Source of the DNA: Adineta vaga
Taxonomy: Eukaryota; Rotifera
DNA length: 64,000 nucleotides
Assembly: GCA_021613535.1 (NCBI GenBank)
Contig: CP075494.1
Location: 13,020,001-13,084,000 of the forward strand
Direction: 5' to 3'
Shown here: positions 10,645 to 22,678 of the stretch, piece after piece
Layout of the letters: every line of letters starts with the position of its first letter
How positions within the stretch are numbered: position 1 is the first letter of the stretch
Translations under genes and position numbers: made by a program
The notes under the pieces: generated by a model
What the model saw: the letters and a program-made list of their open reading frames with translations, nothing else
What the model was told of the DNA's origin: nothing
Database searches by the model: none

Positions 10645-12279
10645 TTGTATCTGGAAGATAAAAGAAACAGATCATGAATTCTCTTTTGGATATTGACTTA
10701 CTGTATTATAAAAAAATATATCTAATCATATAAAAACTACTGATTTGCAATTATTTGTCAGAAGAGAAACATCTGGTTTCAAACGTACGTGTCGTCTAAA
10801 CAATACTTTTTTACTTTCCTTCTCGAATAAAACTTGTACTATAAATAAAAAAAAACATTATTTTTCTTCTCCTCTTATGTTTGTGGGTACATTTGCCTTC
10901 GCACGACGATCTAATATCTCGGCGTGTACTAACTAGAGCCTATATTTTTCCTTTCTATCTCAGAGTTTTGTCCTTCTCTACATCGTAATATAGAACCGCA
11001 GAGTTCGTCGAAAAAAAATCGATTCATACGAAGGTTCTCTCATCTTCAAAATTACGAATATCCTCTAAATTTTGATGATTAAATTAATCGAAAAAAGACC
11101 ACGATATGTTTCGAAAATAGTGTCATCTTAAATTACAATTTATATGTTCTTAAGATCATCATGACCTCAAGATTCCTCCTACGCTTATAGTTGTTGAAAA
11201 TACTTCGTTTCACCAATTCATCTTCTTTCGAAGATTAATAATTGAAAATATGTAAAGAGACAAAGAAACCAACGACGCACTTATTTTCTATTCATTACTA
11301 AAAAGAAAATTGTTAGTTTTTCCTTCTCTTCTTTTCTTCAAATTCTACTATGGCTTATTCTTTCAAACTTCTTTGACGTTAATAATCAACTGTAATACAT
11401 GTTACAGATAATCTTATTTCTTCACTTGCCTACTTGATTGAATTCCCTATATAATAAATGTTCTAGTTCTTAGAAAAATAAATATTAGACCAGTAAATAC
11501 TTATAGATATTGTTGCTGTTGTATATCAGGTGATGAAAATAGTTCTACAAGAGTATGTTTGTATTCTAAATGGATAGAGAGAGAGAGAGAGGGAGAGAGG
11601 GAGAACAGAAAAGGAAAAAGAAAAGAAATATGTTCGTTTCGGTCAGAACAGAAAAAAATAAGAAAGAAAAATAGAACACAAGACAGGAAACTATGGATGC
11701 CTGGAGCAATAGAGTGTTCGAAAATAGAAATTGCCTTGAGCAATTTATCATTTAATACCGCACGCCATCAAAAATAACAGCGGTTGAATACAAATTCTAG
11801 TTTTTTTTCCATGATATTATATAATGAATCTATCAATAGTAGATAAATAGCATTTGTGCTTTCTAAATAACTATCGTTTATTATCAATGTAAACAATAAT
11901 CAGTTGATACTGTTGACTGAACTAATATGTGAAGCTCTCATGCTCATTTCCTGTTATTGATAGTTAGTCAAGCAGTAAACGAATGTACATTAATCATAGA
12001 ATATAATATCGATTTTTCAATGTTCTTGATTTCTTTTTTATTATGCAAAAAACAATGTAAAACCTCTCACTCACATACAACACTCAAATATGACCTAAAA
12101 AACAACAAACAAAAGAAACCATCTCAATAAACTCGTTGTTTTTCTCTTCTTCGAATAATCACAACATAAGGGATTTTTGAACGATTTTTTTTATGTTTGT
12201 AAAATTTTTTTCAGGTTTAAAAAAGAAAAACAAAAAAAAAGTAACCTAGAAAGAAAGCACGATTGTAAACAATATATCA
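10645..12279. other. Intergenic with a GA microsatellite; NAA15 3' UTR at left-hand gene end
   Basis: No supported gene. A purine-rich (GA)n/(GGGA) tract occupies about 11575-11640 and causes spurious frames on both strands. The last few hundred bases before 12280 are the downstream, untranslated side of NAA15, with poly-A/T runs near 12180-12240. The right half of the PC promoter lies just above 10700. Confidence 0.6.
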
Positions 12280-15200
12280 TTAATTCTGATCTTGAGAAGC
12301 GGCACCACCATTAGTTTGACTATCACACGAAGTATATGGAGGCGGTGTTGGATTTGTCTGAAATAGATTTGCTTGTGGCCAACGTTTATGACATTCATTA
12401 CGATATTTCTCTAAGATAGAATTATCAATTGAACCATAATCACCAGATTGCATACTTTCATATATACGAGAACATATCTGTAACGAGAAAAGAAAGAATA
12501 GGAAAAAATAGGTTTTAAATAGTACAAACTTTTAAATTTTGATCAGTAAAATTAGAATCGAATGTTGTCAGCAATTCAATTGCTTTGACATTGTTGGTTG
12601 GATTAATTAGAAGTATTACTTTAGCAGCTAAAGTCAAATGAAAATATCTTTCTTAAAACGTGCATAAAGAAAAGTGGATACATTTACCTTCAGCACGATG
12701 GGTTAATGAATTGAAATTTTTCTTTAAGAACTCGGCATTTAGGTCGTCGATTTTTTTCACAGAATCGCCTTGTTTAACATTAAAACCTTTTAATTCATCA
12801 TCAATAATTGTGCGAAGTCGTTCATCCGTAATTGGTTCATTTTCCACTGAAATATATATTTAACAATTAATTATAGAATGAAGTAAAGACAATTATTCTT
12901 ACTTAATTTCAGAAATTTCATTAAACATGAATGAAATTTTGCATTATTTGAATCTAATTTTTTCATTCGATTCAAACAACGTAACATTAATAGAAATTTT
13001 TCTAAAATTCAAATCTGAAAATTTCTCATCATTGATCTATTAAACATACTTCGTCGATAATAAACTTCAAAACCAAGATAATGTGTTTCAAGAAAATTCG
13101 CCGAGAAATCTTCAAGTGGTTGCAAGAAACGCATAGCTTCTTCTAATGGTTTGTCGGACTAAATAAGAAGAGAAATTGAACATCAATGAGAAGAATCTAT
13201 TTGACATACACGTTCAAGTCTTTCTGGAACAAGGTCATCTTCTTTCACTTTTTCTTCTTCTGCATCATCTTTATTTCGACTACGTTGAAATTCTTTTTTC
13301 TTTCGTTCAGCATCGATTAATTTTTGTTTTTCTTGTTGTTCTCGAAGTTGTTGTTTACGTTGTTTGTTCTTCAATTTCTTCGCTTCAGATGCTGACATAT
13401 TAGCTAAACAAAAAGAAAAGAAAACCATTCAACATTTCCTATAAATTATTCTTCTTACCGAGATTTTCATCTTTATCATCATCATGATCCGAAAGAGGAT
13501 GATCATACAAACGAATATAAATCTAAAGAAATGAATACTTTTTAATTAAAATCTTTAAATGATAGACATTGACTTACTTCAACAGCGATTTGTGCTGATT
13601 GTCGAAAAAATCGATGTCCTTTCATATGATCTTCAAGATTGAGCATATCAACATAAGCACATAGCACCATTTTACGAAGACAATAGGAATGAAAATCAAA
13701 TTGATCTTCAATAAATTCTTGAAAATGCTGTAAAAATAAACATTCAATCAATTGTACGAATATTTTTTTGCATATGAAAAAAAAAAAAATCTTACACGAT
13801 CAATTTCATGACATTTTTTCAATGCATCACCATATTTTTTCAAGCGACGATAAGCTCTTGCTGTTTCTAATTCAAACCACATACATTGCATTTCACGTAA
13901 ATAATCACCAGGTGATGAATTTTCCTTTGAAAAAAAAAAACCCCCGATAATTTAGTTAAATTGAGAATTGAAATAATGATGTAAACTTACTCGTGTAAAT
14001 TTTCCAGCTATTTCCAAAGCAGTATTTATTTGATTAGCACGTAAGAAATATTTCGTACATTTACAATTCACAAATCTATCAGCAGTATCTAATGATTGAG
14101 CTTCATCCATCAATGAAGCAGCCGTTTGAAAGTCACCAGCATGCTAATGAAAATATATCCAATATGAATGAAAATTTCTCGAATGTATCGTCAATCAAAC
14201 CTTGCATATTTTTGCTTTGAACATATATAGTTCAACTAGTGTCGGTGTATCACGAATAGCTTGATCAATAAATTCAAATGCTTTATCTGTTTGATTTAAA
14301 TAATCATAATGTTGAGAAAGATAATACTGTAGCCAAAGAATTGTTGATGCAGGTTCAACTTCATCCGTTTCTGCAAATCACGTATTGATTACATCTTATT
14401 CAAAGTCTTCAATCATACCTGTCGTGACGTCAAATGTTCCATATTTAGTTAGATTAGCGAGGTAAGTTTTTAAAAGTGTGTCAATAATTTGAATCTAGAA
14501 ATCATAACATCAAAATCAGTTTTAGTTCACTTGAAAAGATAATAACAAACTTTTTCCGTTTGTGAATATAGATATTTCACCGATTGAAATAGAGATGGAA
14601 CACCTTTTTGAAATCCTTTTTGTAAATATGAACCAATTGATTTCGAAAATGGTTCACCTGAAAAGAATGAATTCTATGCATTCAACTTGATTGTACAGAT
14701 AATTACCGATTAGAAATTGTAAACATATTTGTTTCGGTGCATCAGCTTTAGGATATTTTTCCATTAAATTTTCATATAATTTCGATTTTTCTTCACTATT
14801 CGTTAAATTTAAACATTTTTCTAACATATAATAATATTTCTTATTCTCCGGATTTCGTTCAATTAAATCTCTGAGAATTGTTTCTGCACGATCATATGTA
14901 TTCAAACGCATGTATAAATCATATTTGATTTCAGCTAAGGACAATTTATTATAGATATCTTTTTCATGAATCTGAATATGACGTAAAGCTTCTTCATATT
15001 GACCATTTTCACGTAGAACAAGATTTTGATATAATAAAAATTCTGAATGTTCATTATCGTATGGTTTATCAGGTGCTGGTGCTGGACGATCTTGTTGAGT
15101 TTTACGAAATTCTTCGAGTACACTTTGTGCCATATCAAAATCGCCTAGTAAATGATAAGACATAGCAAAACCGATCCATGATTGACGTTGACCAGGTTTT

Positions 15201-15880
15201 AAAATAAACAATTGATGTCGTGTTTCCTACACAAAGAATTCTTTACATTACTTTTGTTGTTTAACAAGAAAATCAATTCTTACTTTATAACCTTCTAAAT
15301 CACGCATTTGAATTTGTAATAGTGATAAATCACGAAGAATAGTTAAGCTATCCTTTAGAAAACAAAAGAAAATTCAATTGTTAGACAATTCATTTGTGTT
15401 TACTTTTTCACATTGTAATGCTTTTTTATAAGCTTTAATTGCTTCATCATATTTACGTTCAGATCTTTGATATAAACCGTAGACATGCCAAACTATATGA
15501 CTTGCCATATTATTTTTAATACCACTACGAATACTTTCTAGAGCTTCATCTTTTTTACCCATCGAATTAAGAATTAATCCTTTCATAGCCAATGTTTCTA
15601 GAAAATACATTTTTATTCTATATCAATTCTTGATTAAGTTAATTGTACATACCACCATGATTCGGACATTTCTTTAGAATTTCACGAGTAGCTGTTAAAC
15701 CTTTTTTATACTGTTTTTGTTCATAAAATCGCTAAATATTATAAATGGGAATGTATGAAATGATTTTAGATCAAAATTTCCTTTTTAACATACCACAACT
15801 TTTTTAAATAAAGTATTTTCTCGTGAAAGTAACTGTTGACTGGAAGATTGAGTTGTTGTTGTTGATGGTGGTGGTGGCAT
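12280..15880 (-). CDS. NAA15: N-alpha-acetyltransferase 15, NatA auxiliary subunit
   Basis: Eighteen exons in consistent phase: 15794-15880, 15653-15731, 15404-15597, 15284-15352, 14707-15226, 14551-14657, 14419-14494, 14201-14370, 13991-14143, 13796-13924, 13578-13727, 13459-13522, 13210-13403, 13050-13158, 12903-13001, 12688-12846, 12530-12627, 12280-12477; about 884 aa. NAA15 is the ribosome-anchoring scaffold that shapes the NAA10 active site for co-translational N-terminal acetylation. The sequence is a TPR superhelix throughout (for example [18 protein letters not shown] and [18 protein letters not shown]), with the charged Lys/Glu-rich segment typical of the family near residues 600-660 ([15 protein letters not shown]). 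Length matches the human protein (866 aa). An AG acceptor sits at 15892-15893 just upstream of the ATG, so the 5' UTR is spliced or trans-spliced. Confidence 0.95.
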
Positions 15881-16255
15881 GATTGCCTAAGCTGGAAAAA
15901 CGAAATTTCATGATCGAAATAAGAAGATATTATTGTTAGTATTATTACATACTTTTTGATTTTTTGAAAAGTTCAGTTGAAAAAGAGAATAGATAGGGAT
16001 TCAGAGAAGAAAAACTGAAATCCTGAAATGAAAGAACAAGTAAATAAATAAACAGCTAAAACTAAAAGAAAAGGAAAGGAGGTCGACATTGAAACATCCA
16101 ATTATGTCCATTATTTATCAGTAAGAGACATTCAATACAATTTATTAGTTCAATACGCACCATTCATGTACTACAGTAAAAAATTTCAAATTGTTAGTTA
16201 CCGCCATCTATGTTTCACGCTTACAACAAGACTTATTTATGATAATGATGCATAG
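15881..16255. other. Intergenic / NAA15 upstream region
   Basis: This contains the NAA15 5' UTR and promoter. On the plus strand a possible splice donor (cag followed by gtaag-like sequence) occurs at about 16120, which might pair with the acceptor at 16254-16255, but the resulting codon phase does not give an open frame. No gene is called. Confidence 0.5.
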
Positions 16256-16458
16256 AATTTGAACAGAATGAAGAATTAAATCGTGACGAATTTATTGCCT
16301 TAAAACATCCGAAACAAAAAGATGAACGAGATCGACGACATGGACGTTTCAAATATATTTTTGGCGATGGAACTGTACAAGTTAGTGAAACAATTACTGG
16401 ATGTAAGAAAGAAAAACTACATGTTCCGAAAATCAAGAATACAATTTACGTTGGTTAG
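16256..16458 (+). CDS. Orphan exon-like reading frame of unknown identity
   Basis: After a tag acceptor at 16254-16255 a 67-codon frame runs to a TAG at 16456-16458. It reads like real protein: charged and well mixed, for example DERDRRHGRFKYIFGDGTVQ, followed by VSETITGCKKEKLHVPK, unlike the low-complexity frames around it. It has no Met at its start and no convincing upstream exon, so it may be the last exon of a gene whose other exons I cannot see, or a fragment left by duplication. I do not recognise the family. Confidence 0.35.
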
Positions 16459-17187
16459 ATTCATTTGAGAAAAGATCAAGTATTTTGATATAATAATCTT
16501 TTTCTTTGAAATATACTTCGCTTCATGAACATAAACAACACCTAAAATTAATTAACAAACTGCAGTTACATCCTTCGAAATTCTCATGAGTGAATATCAA
16601 TAGAACGAAAATATATATATATATATGCTGAATTTGTTCACTTTATAATCATTATCTTCTTTTTGTACACAAACAAAAGAAAAAAAAACTATACAAGAAC
16701 AAGAAAAGAAAGAAGAAAAAGCAGAGAATAAGAAGAGCACACAAGATTTGTATTAGCATGCATTATTACATGTTGTGTGTTGTTGTAGTATTTGTTTTTT
16801 TTTATTTGAAAGAGAAAATCTATTGTTCATTGAGAACAATAACAAATAGCAAAGCACATGAAGAAAAAAGAGTAGAAACCGGTCAATTTGTACATTAGAA
16901 CGTACAGAATAATAAAGTTTGATCGAAACAAAAGAAAAGAAGAAAGAGTAAAACACACGCGACTTGTTTTTTAAGATAACGAACAAAAATAAATGTGTAT
17001 AGAAGTAGTATGAAGCCGAAAGAATGAAAGAGAAGAAGAAGAAGAAGAAGAAGTAGTAGTAGTAGTAGATAACACACATAGATATATGTGAATCACAGTG
17101 GAAAAGAAACTTCTTTTTTCGAATATCTTCTTTTCTCTTTTTTTTCGCCTCAAAAGCATACAGAGATCAAATAACAAGAAATTTGTA
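16459..17187. other. Intergenic with simple repeats; PHACTR 3' side
   Basis: AT dinucleotides near 16610-16625 and (GAA)n/(GTA)n triplets at about 17030-17070 give long low-complexity frames on the minus strand, which I do not treat as genes. The portion next to 17187 is PHACTR 3' UTR. Confidence 0.6.
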
Positions 17188-19779
17188 TTAGGGAGGATGA
17201 AAACGTGTGTATTTTGCACTTTCAGGATGAATTTCCATTTCCGAACTTTTATATTCATTAAGTTCTCTTCGAATTAATTGTTTATCACGTGGTGTTAAAC
17301 GCGTCCATGGTTTATCAGCACGTCGATCAACATCATCACATTCGGATACTTCAATATAATCACAAAAACGTATAATTTTTCGATCACGAAGTTCTATTCA
17401 AAGAAAAACAAATTAATTCAATTCATCTCACAAATAAAAATCATCTGATATCTTACCTTGAATACTCGGTCGAAAACTAAGTTTTCGTATTAAATAACGT
17501 TTTTTCTCTTCTTTTTCAGCAATTAATTCAGCTTGTGTTTTGGCACGTAGAATATTTCGTGCTTCTAATTCTTCTGGTCTTGGTCGCAATGATAATTTAC
17601 GTTCTAACTTTGTTTCAATAGTTTCACGTTCATTTTTACGTTCATCTAATGGTTTAACAAGTATATGTTTATCGAATAATTCACCTGGTAAAGGACGATC
17701 TTTGAGAAAACGTGCTAATGAATCATTACGTTTAACGTTAGCAAAACGTTTTGATGGTTCATTATTTTCTTCGTCATCATCTGATGATGAATCCTCATCA
17801 GAATTCATATTTTGTTCATTATTTACTATTGTTGAAGTTGGAGTATTTTGCACAACAGATTTTAATTTTGGACTTGGACGTGGAGATGGACGTTGATGTT
17901 CACGAAGAACAGGTATAACACGTCGTTTCACACCATTTGGTTTTTTCAATGCACTTTTTTCTGGTTGTCGTGATAGGTCAGGTTCTTTAGCAAGAATTTC
18001 TTCATATCTAGTAGTATCAATATCTTGAATAATACTTTGTTTCGTTGTTTGAAGAGTTGATGTTGATGAAGAATTCGTCGATGGAGATGATGATGATGTC
18101 GCATTCGGAATTGGTTTTTCATTCGAATTTCTTGGTACAGATTTCGGAGAAGATGAATTTGTTGTATTATTCACAGGTGAATTCCGAGATTGAAATTTCT
18201 CTTTTAACAATGCAGTTGATGAAGCAATGTTCGCATAGATCGCAGTATTATCATTGGTTGTATCATTAATAGGTTTAAACTGATTCGATGTTAATCGATC
18301 AGAGAACATTATATGACGTTCTTCGTTGGTATTGGTTGATACTGGAGGAGAAAATGAATTTGCAGGAACAGGAGGTGATGGATTGTTGTTGAAATAATTG
18401 GAACGAATTGGTGTAAGACGATTTATATCTGGCTTAGGAGCAACTAGAAAGAAAATAATTGATTGATGTGCATAGAATTTCTTTTTAAGATTGAAAAGTC
18501 TTACCTGGTGGTGGAATTCTAGGAAGATTAGATGATGATGTTGTTGCAATAGGCATTTTACTATTATTCGTGTCTATTGTTGTTGTTGTTGTTGTTGACA
18601 TAGCAAGAGGTGCTGGTGCTTTGATATGTTCTGAAAACTGTACTGGTAACATTCGATTTATCGGTAATGTTCCAGTGGATCGAGATGCTGAATCCGTTGT
18701 TGTATTGGGTATAGAAGGAGAATTTGCCCATGGTGATTGAATATAACCTTGAATATTAGTTGATGGTCGATCAAAATCGACTGTTGTACTAGCAGTCTGA
18801 TTTGATCGTGGCGATGAAGGAGTAATTTGTTCAGTAACAATAATTCGTTGTGGTGATGTATGATTTGTAATTGAATCAACTGATAATGAACGTGTGGTTG
18901 TCGATGGATGAACTTGTGGTAGATCATTATCGGTTGTCATAGAACGAGATGTAGACGATTGCGTTGGAGGTGGTGTTGAAGAATTTGTTGATGGATGGGT
19001 GCCCGATGATGATAGTTTCCTTTTTGTACGCCATGATGAAAAACCTTGACGTATCATTTTTTGTATAGAAAATTTTCCATTACTATTATTAATGCGTTTA
19101 GTTGGTTCATTTGAATTACTCATCGTATCATTATCTGATGGAGTTAAATAATTAGTTCCATTTTCTGTTGATATAACATCTTTTTTCGATGATGTCGAAG
19201 TATTTTGATAGTGATTTTTTGACATTGTTGATGAGTCTGAATTTGCTTGTGATGGATATTTTCTTGATGAATAATCGTATGAGTTACTTGGTAGATTTGG
19301 AGTATGATGATGGTGATGATTGTTATTATTATTATTATTATTATTAATATTTGGTGAATTTATAATTTCAACATTTTGATATGTTGCCATAGGTGAAACT
19401 ACATCCTTTTAATGAAAGAAACGAAAAAGAAAATGAAATCGAATTGAAGTATTTATTTATTATTTGATCATTGCAATTCTTTACTCTTATCGTTCTTATC
19501 AATGAAAAGACGAAAGAAGAAAAAAAAAGAGAACTATCGAATAGCTGAAGTGAACCATGTCTACCAAGGTTGAAAAAGCATTTGGTAAATTCATGTTATA
19601 TGCATGTTTATACGATGTGACATATATGGTTATGAGTAGAGAAAGAGAGAAAGAGAAATATCAATAAGTTTGGTTACAGATTTTTCAATATAATAATAAA
19701 TCAATTAGTAGCATACCTTATCATTAGAAGAATAGTTTTCTTTATCGAAATTTCGTTCTCGAGAATGAATAATACCCAT
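17188..19779 (-). CDS. PHACTR: Phosphatase and actin regulator (PHACTR family)
   Basis: Exons 19717-19779, 18505-19405, 17457-18443, 17188-17393; about 718 aa. PHACTR proteins bind G-actin through RPEL motifs and PP1 through their extreme C-terminus, linking actin state to dephosphorylation of cytoskeletal targets. Visible here are C-terminal RPEL-type repeats ([18 protein letters not shown] and [20 protein letters not shown]) and the family-defining tail ([20 protein letters not shown] ... YTRFHPP). The middle is long, disordered and Ser/Thr/Asn/Pro-rich, with an Asn-then-His tract near the N-terminus from trinucleotide repeats at about 19305-19350. The start at 19779 is chosen because [10 protein letters not shown] reads in frame across a 311-bp intron into the large exon; an internal Met at 19390 is the alternative. 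MG at the start could be myristoylated (inference). Confidence 0.9.
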
Positions 19780-20947
19780 TCTCAATGAAAAGAATTACTG
19801 CTAACGATTTCAATATTCTTCCTGCGTGTCTCTATCAAAATGATAGTTTCTTTCTTATCTTTTCTTTCGCATTTTAAATTAATACAGAGTTTTTTTTTTC
19901 GTTTGCTGTCTGGCCAAGCGAATGAATATGTATCTACGTAATCATGAGTGAAGGTCATCCCGCCTACGCACATCGCGTTTGCTCTCTCTCTCTCTCTTCT
20001 GTTATATCTAGATACATCGATACAAAAACAAAATAACAATTTGGCCTTTTTTAACCTGATTACTCGTTTGTTTACTTATCAAATGTATATGTCAATCCAT
20101 CTATATGTAGATCAATAAAACGAACTCATGATTTCTACACACCTTAAAAGAAATATTTTGTTAATAAAACTATGTGGTATCTTGTCTAAGAAGAAAGACT
20201 AATGATAAATTAATCAACAAGGAAAAGAAAATATGCTAAGTGAAAATTGATGTATAATTCAACGAAAAATAAACGAGACATGTATAGACAAGAGCTTACC
20301 AATATAGAAAGACGAGGCGGGAGACAGGAGAGAATTTTTTTTATTGATAAATCCCAAAACAATCAGTTGTAGAAATGAATACAGTGTTGAGACGACTATG
20401 AAAACAAGAGAAACAATGTCGCAATGTCAATATATGTATCTGTATAGATAGATAGATATATACACTTCTTTTCTCTGATATGTATGAATGAGTTATTATT
20501 AGTTGTAATAGTAATGTTGCAAAAATATATTCATAGAGAAGAAAGAAAACACGTCAAGTATCAAGATAGAATCAACGAAGAAAAATATATATCTTTTATA
20601 AGGAAGAAATATTGCAATAAATGAGTAACATTCTTTTCTACATAGATGCAGCTGACGCATAGAACATAGAAAAAAAGAAACGCATATTCGCCACAGCTTT
20701 TATCTGCTCGAAAATATTCTTTAGAAGTAATAAATACTTCTCTACATATATGTGGATTGGCATAGCGGATAAAACGAAGAGAGAAAGAGAGCGAGCGAGC
20801 GAGTGAAGGAAAGAATGTTTTGTTGTGCATATAGAACTCAAATTACATAGATTGAGAAGATGAGAACGAAAGAAATTCAGCTGACTTCTTTTCCTATACA
20901 AATGATTATGCGATTAGAAAACCGAGTGATCTTTCAGCATAACTTAC
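19780..20947. other. Intergenic or long intron upstream of PHACTR, simple repeats
   Basis: No gene seen. CT/GA microsatellites occur at about 19980-19997 and 20778-20800, with short AT repeats around 20440-20460. If the upstream exon at 20948-21460 is spliced to the PHACTR exon ending at 19405, this stretch is intronic. Confidence 0.5.
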
Positions 20948-21460
20948 ACCGGTATCATCGAAAGTATAATTGAAAATATCAATATAATCATCGATATTGT
21001 CATTCTCTTTCTCATCATTATAAATCGGTTTTATACGACCATTATATTCTTCATAGTTTCGATAATAATAGTCATCACCAACACTACGTGAAAGATAATG
21101 TCGCTGAGAATGACGTGGTTTCGTTCTTAATTCGATACAACGATTCAATTTTGTATATTGAAAAGGCAACGTTTTTTTATTAACTGGCGTATGACGATAG
21201 ATACCATACGAACTTGCAACGTATGGTAAATGAATATTATTGTATGATCGTTTTACTGCACTTGCATATGGTAAATATGGCGAATGGATAATTCGATCTG
21301 TTGTTATGTATGTATTCAAACGATCTTTAATTGGTTGAACATATTTTGCTCGATATTTACTTTCATGAAAACGTTTTGAGGGAATGAATCCTGCTACCGC
21401 TACTGATGATTGTTTCGATGTCATTGGACGTCCATGTTGCCAAAAGATTTCGTTCATCAT
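20948..21460 (-). CDS. Candidate alternative first coding exon of PHACTR (or separate unknown gene)
   Basis: A Met-initiated frame (MMNEIFWQHGRPM...) of 171 codons ends in a strong splice donor (gtaagt) at 20946-20947; the frame would read on for only 13 codons to a stop at 20906. The donor is phase 0, as is the acceptor of the large PHACTR exon at 19405, so splicing the two keeps the frame. The segment is rich in Tyr, Arg and Asp/Asn and has no domain I recognise. A short open reading frame upstream of the Met (TTEQKE) suggests the true start could be slightly earlier. RNA data would decide between isoform and separate gene. Confidence 0.45.
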
Positions 21461-22678
21461 TTCTTTTTGTTCAGTTGTCTTTCGTGTGTAAAATCAATAT
21501 AATGAAACACTTATGATTACTCATAGAGCATCAAGTAAAAAAAAGTAACAAGTATTCGACAAGCGACAACATTACAAATGAGATTTTTCCTTCAATTTCA
21601 ATCGTCTCATTTTCTTTCTCTCTCTCCCTCTCTCTCATCTTTCATTTACAAGTATAGAAATGCAGTTGAAGCAAAAAGAAAACGAAAATGAAGGTTAAAA
21701 CTGAAATCATACAACATGAAGGCGTATCAATTGGATGATGATGATGATGAGAGTAAAACGAAAAAAAAAATTAAATATATTTCGAACGGTTAGTTGCTAA
21801 ACAAATCATTCAAGAGAACAAAAAAGGTCAAGGTATATACATACGTGTGCGTACGTTTATTTTTTAAAATAAGAAAAACATTTTCTTTACTTACCAATTG
21901 ATCAAACAGTTGACGAACATTTCGAAGTTTTCAGAAGTATGATAAACATCTAAAAGAAAAAATCATTTCGAATAGTTTTAATTTAGTGTGAATGAAATCA
22001 AAAGAAAAAGAACAATCAATTATAAACAATTGAAATATCAAAAAGAGAAACATTAGAAGATGTTACTAATAGGAGTGATGATACGATACACTATGTTATC
22101 ACTTTCGTAAAACAGAACAATCGAATCAATTTTTTCTTAATGAAAATTATAATCAAAGTAGATGTTTGTTTGTCGGTATAAACTATTCTTACATTGTCTT
22201 GATTTGGTAACAAATGGAAATGTAGTATGATTATATTACGTTTCTTTTGTTTCGCGTACTTTTCATCAAAAACATTGTTTCGTCTTCTAATGAATCATTA
22301 ACTGAATATAATCGACATCTGTTTGTTCGACAATAAAGCCAATCATTTATTGTTATCAACCAACGCCATCTATTTACATAGAATTTTCGTATTACTGATT
22401 AGAATCGAAAAGAAACATTGAAATTGCTTGAAAATGAGAACATCTTGAGAAAGTATTGGGGTTGTTTGGAAAAATTTGTAAAACATTGTTACCATGACAT
22501 TTGAGTAGTTTTTCAAGTTTGCTGTTAGTTGTATGTAATCGATTGTAAGTGAATTTGAAAAAACAAATAAATGTTCGAATAAAGTCATTCAGATGAAATG
22601 AAACATTCGTTTGTTTTTCACTCTCAACAAACAAGAACGTGAGATTATTAAGTGATTGTCAAAGAAAACAAAGTAATA
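21461..22678. other. Non-coding: possible 5' UTR exon and shared upstream region
   Basis: On the minus strand 21895-21949 is bounded by a ctttag acceptor and a gtaagt donor and looks like a 55-bp untranslated exon upstream of the 20948-21460 exon. A (GAT)n microsatellite lies at about 21737-21751 and CT repeats near 21618-21637. The 22000-22678 part faces the plus-strand gene starting at 22679 and should contain its promoter. Confidence 0.45.

Noticed and set aside
11559-11777. Arg/Glu-rich frames around the GA tract
   Set aside because: Generated by the simple repeat; no other coding evidence.
16753-17258. Phe/Leu/Ser-rich minus-strand frames
   Set aside because: Low complexity from GAA/GTA triplets in the 3' side of PHACTR.
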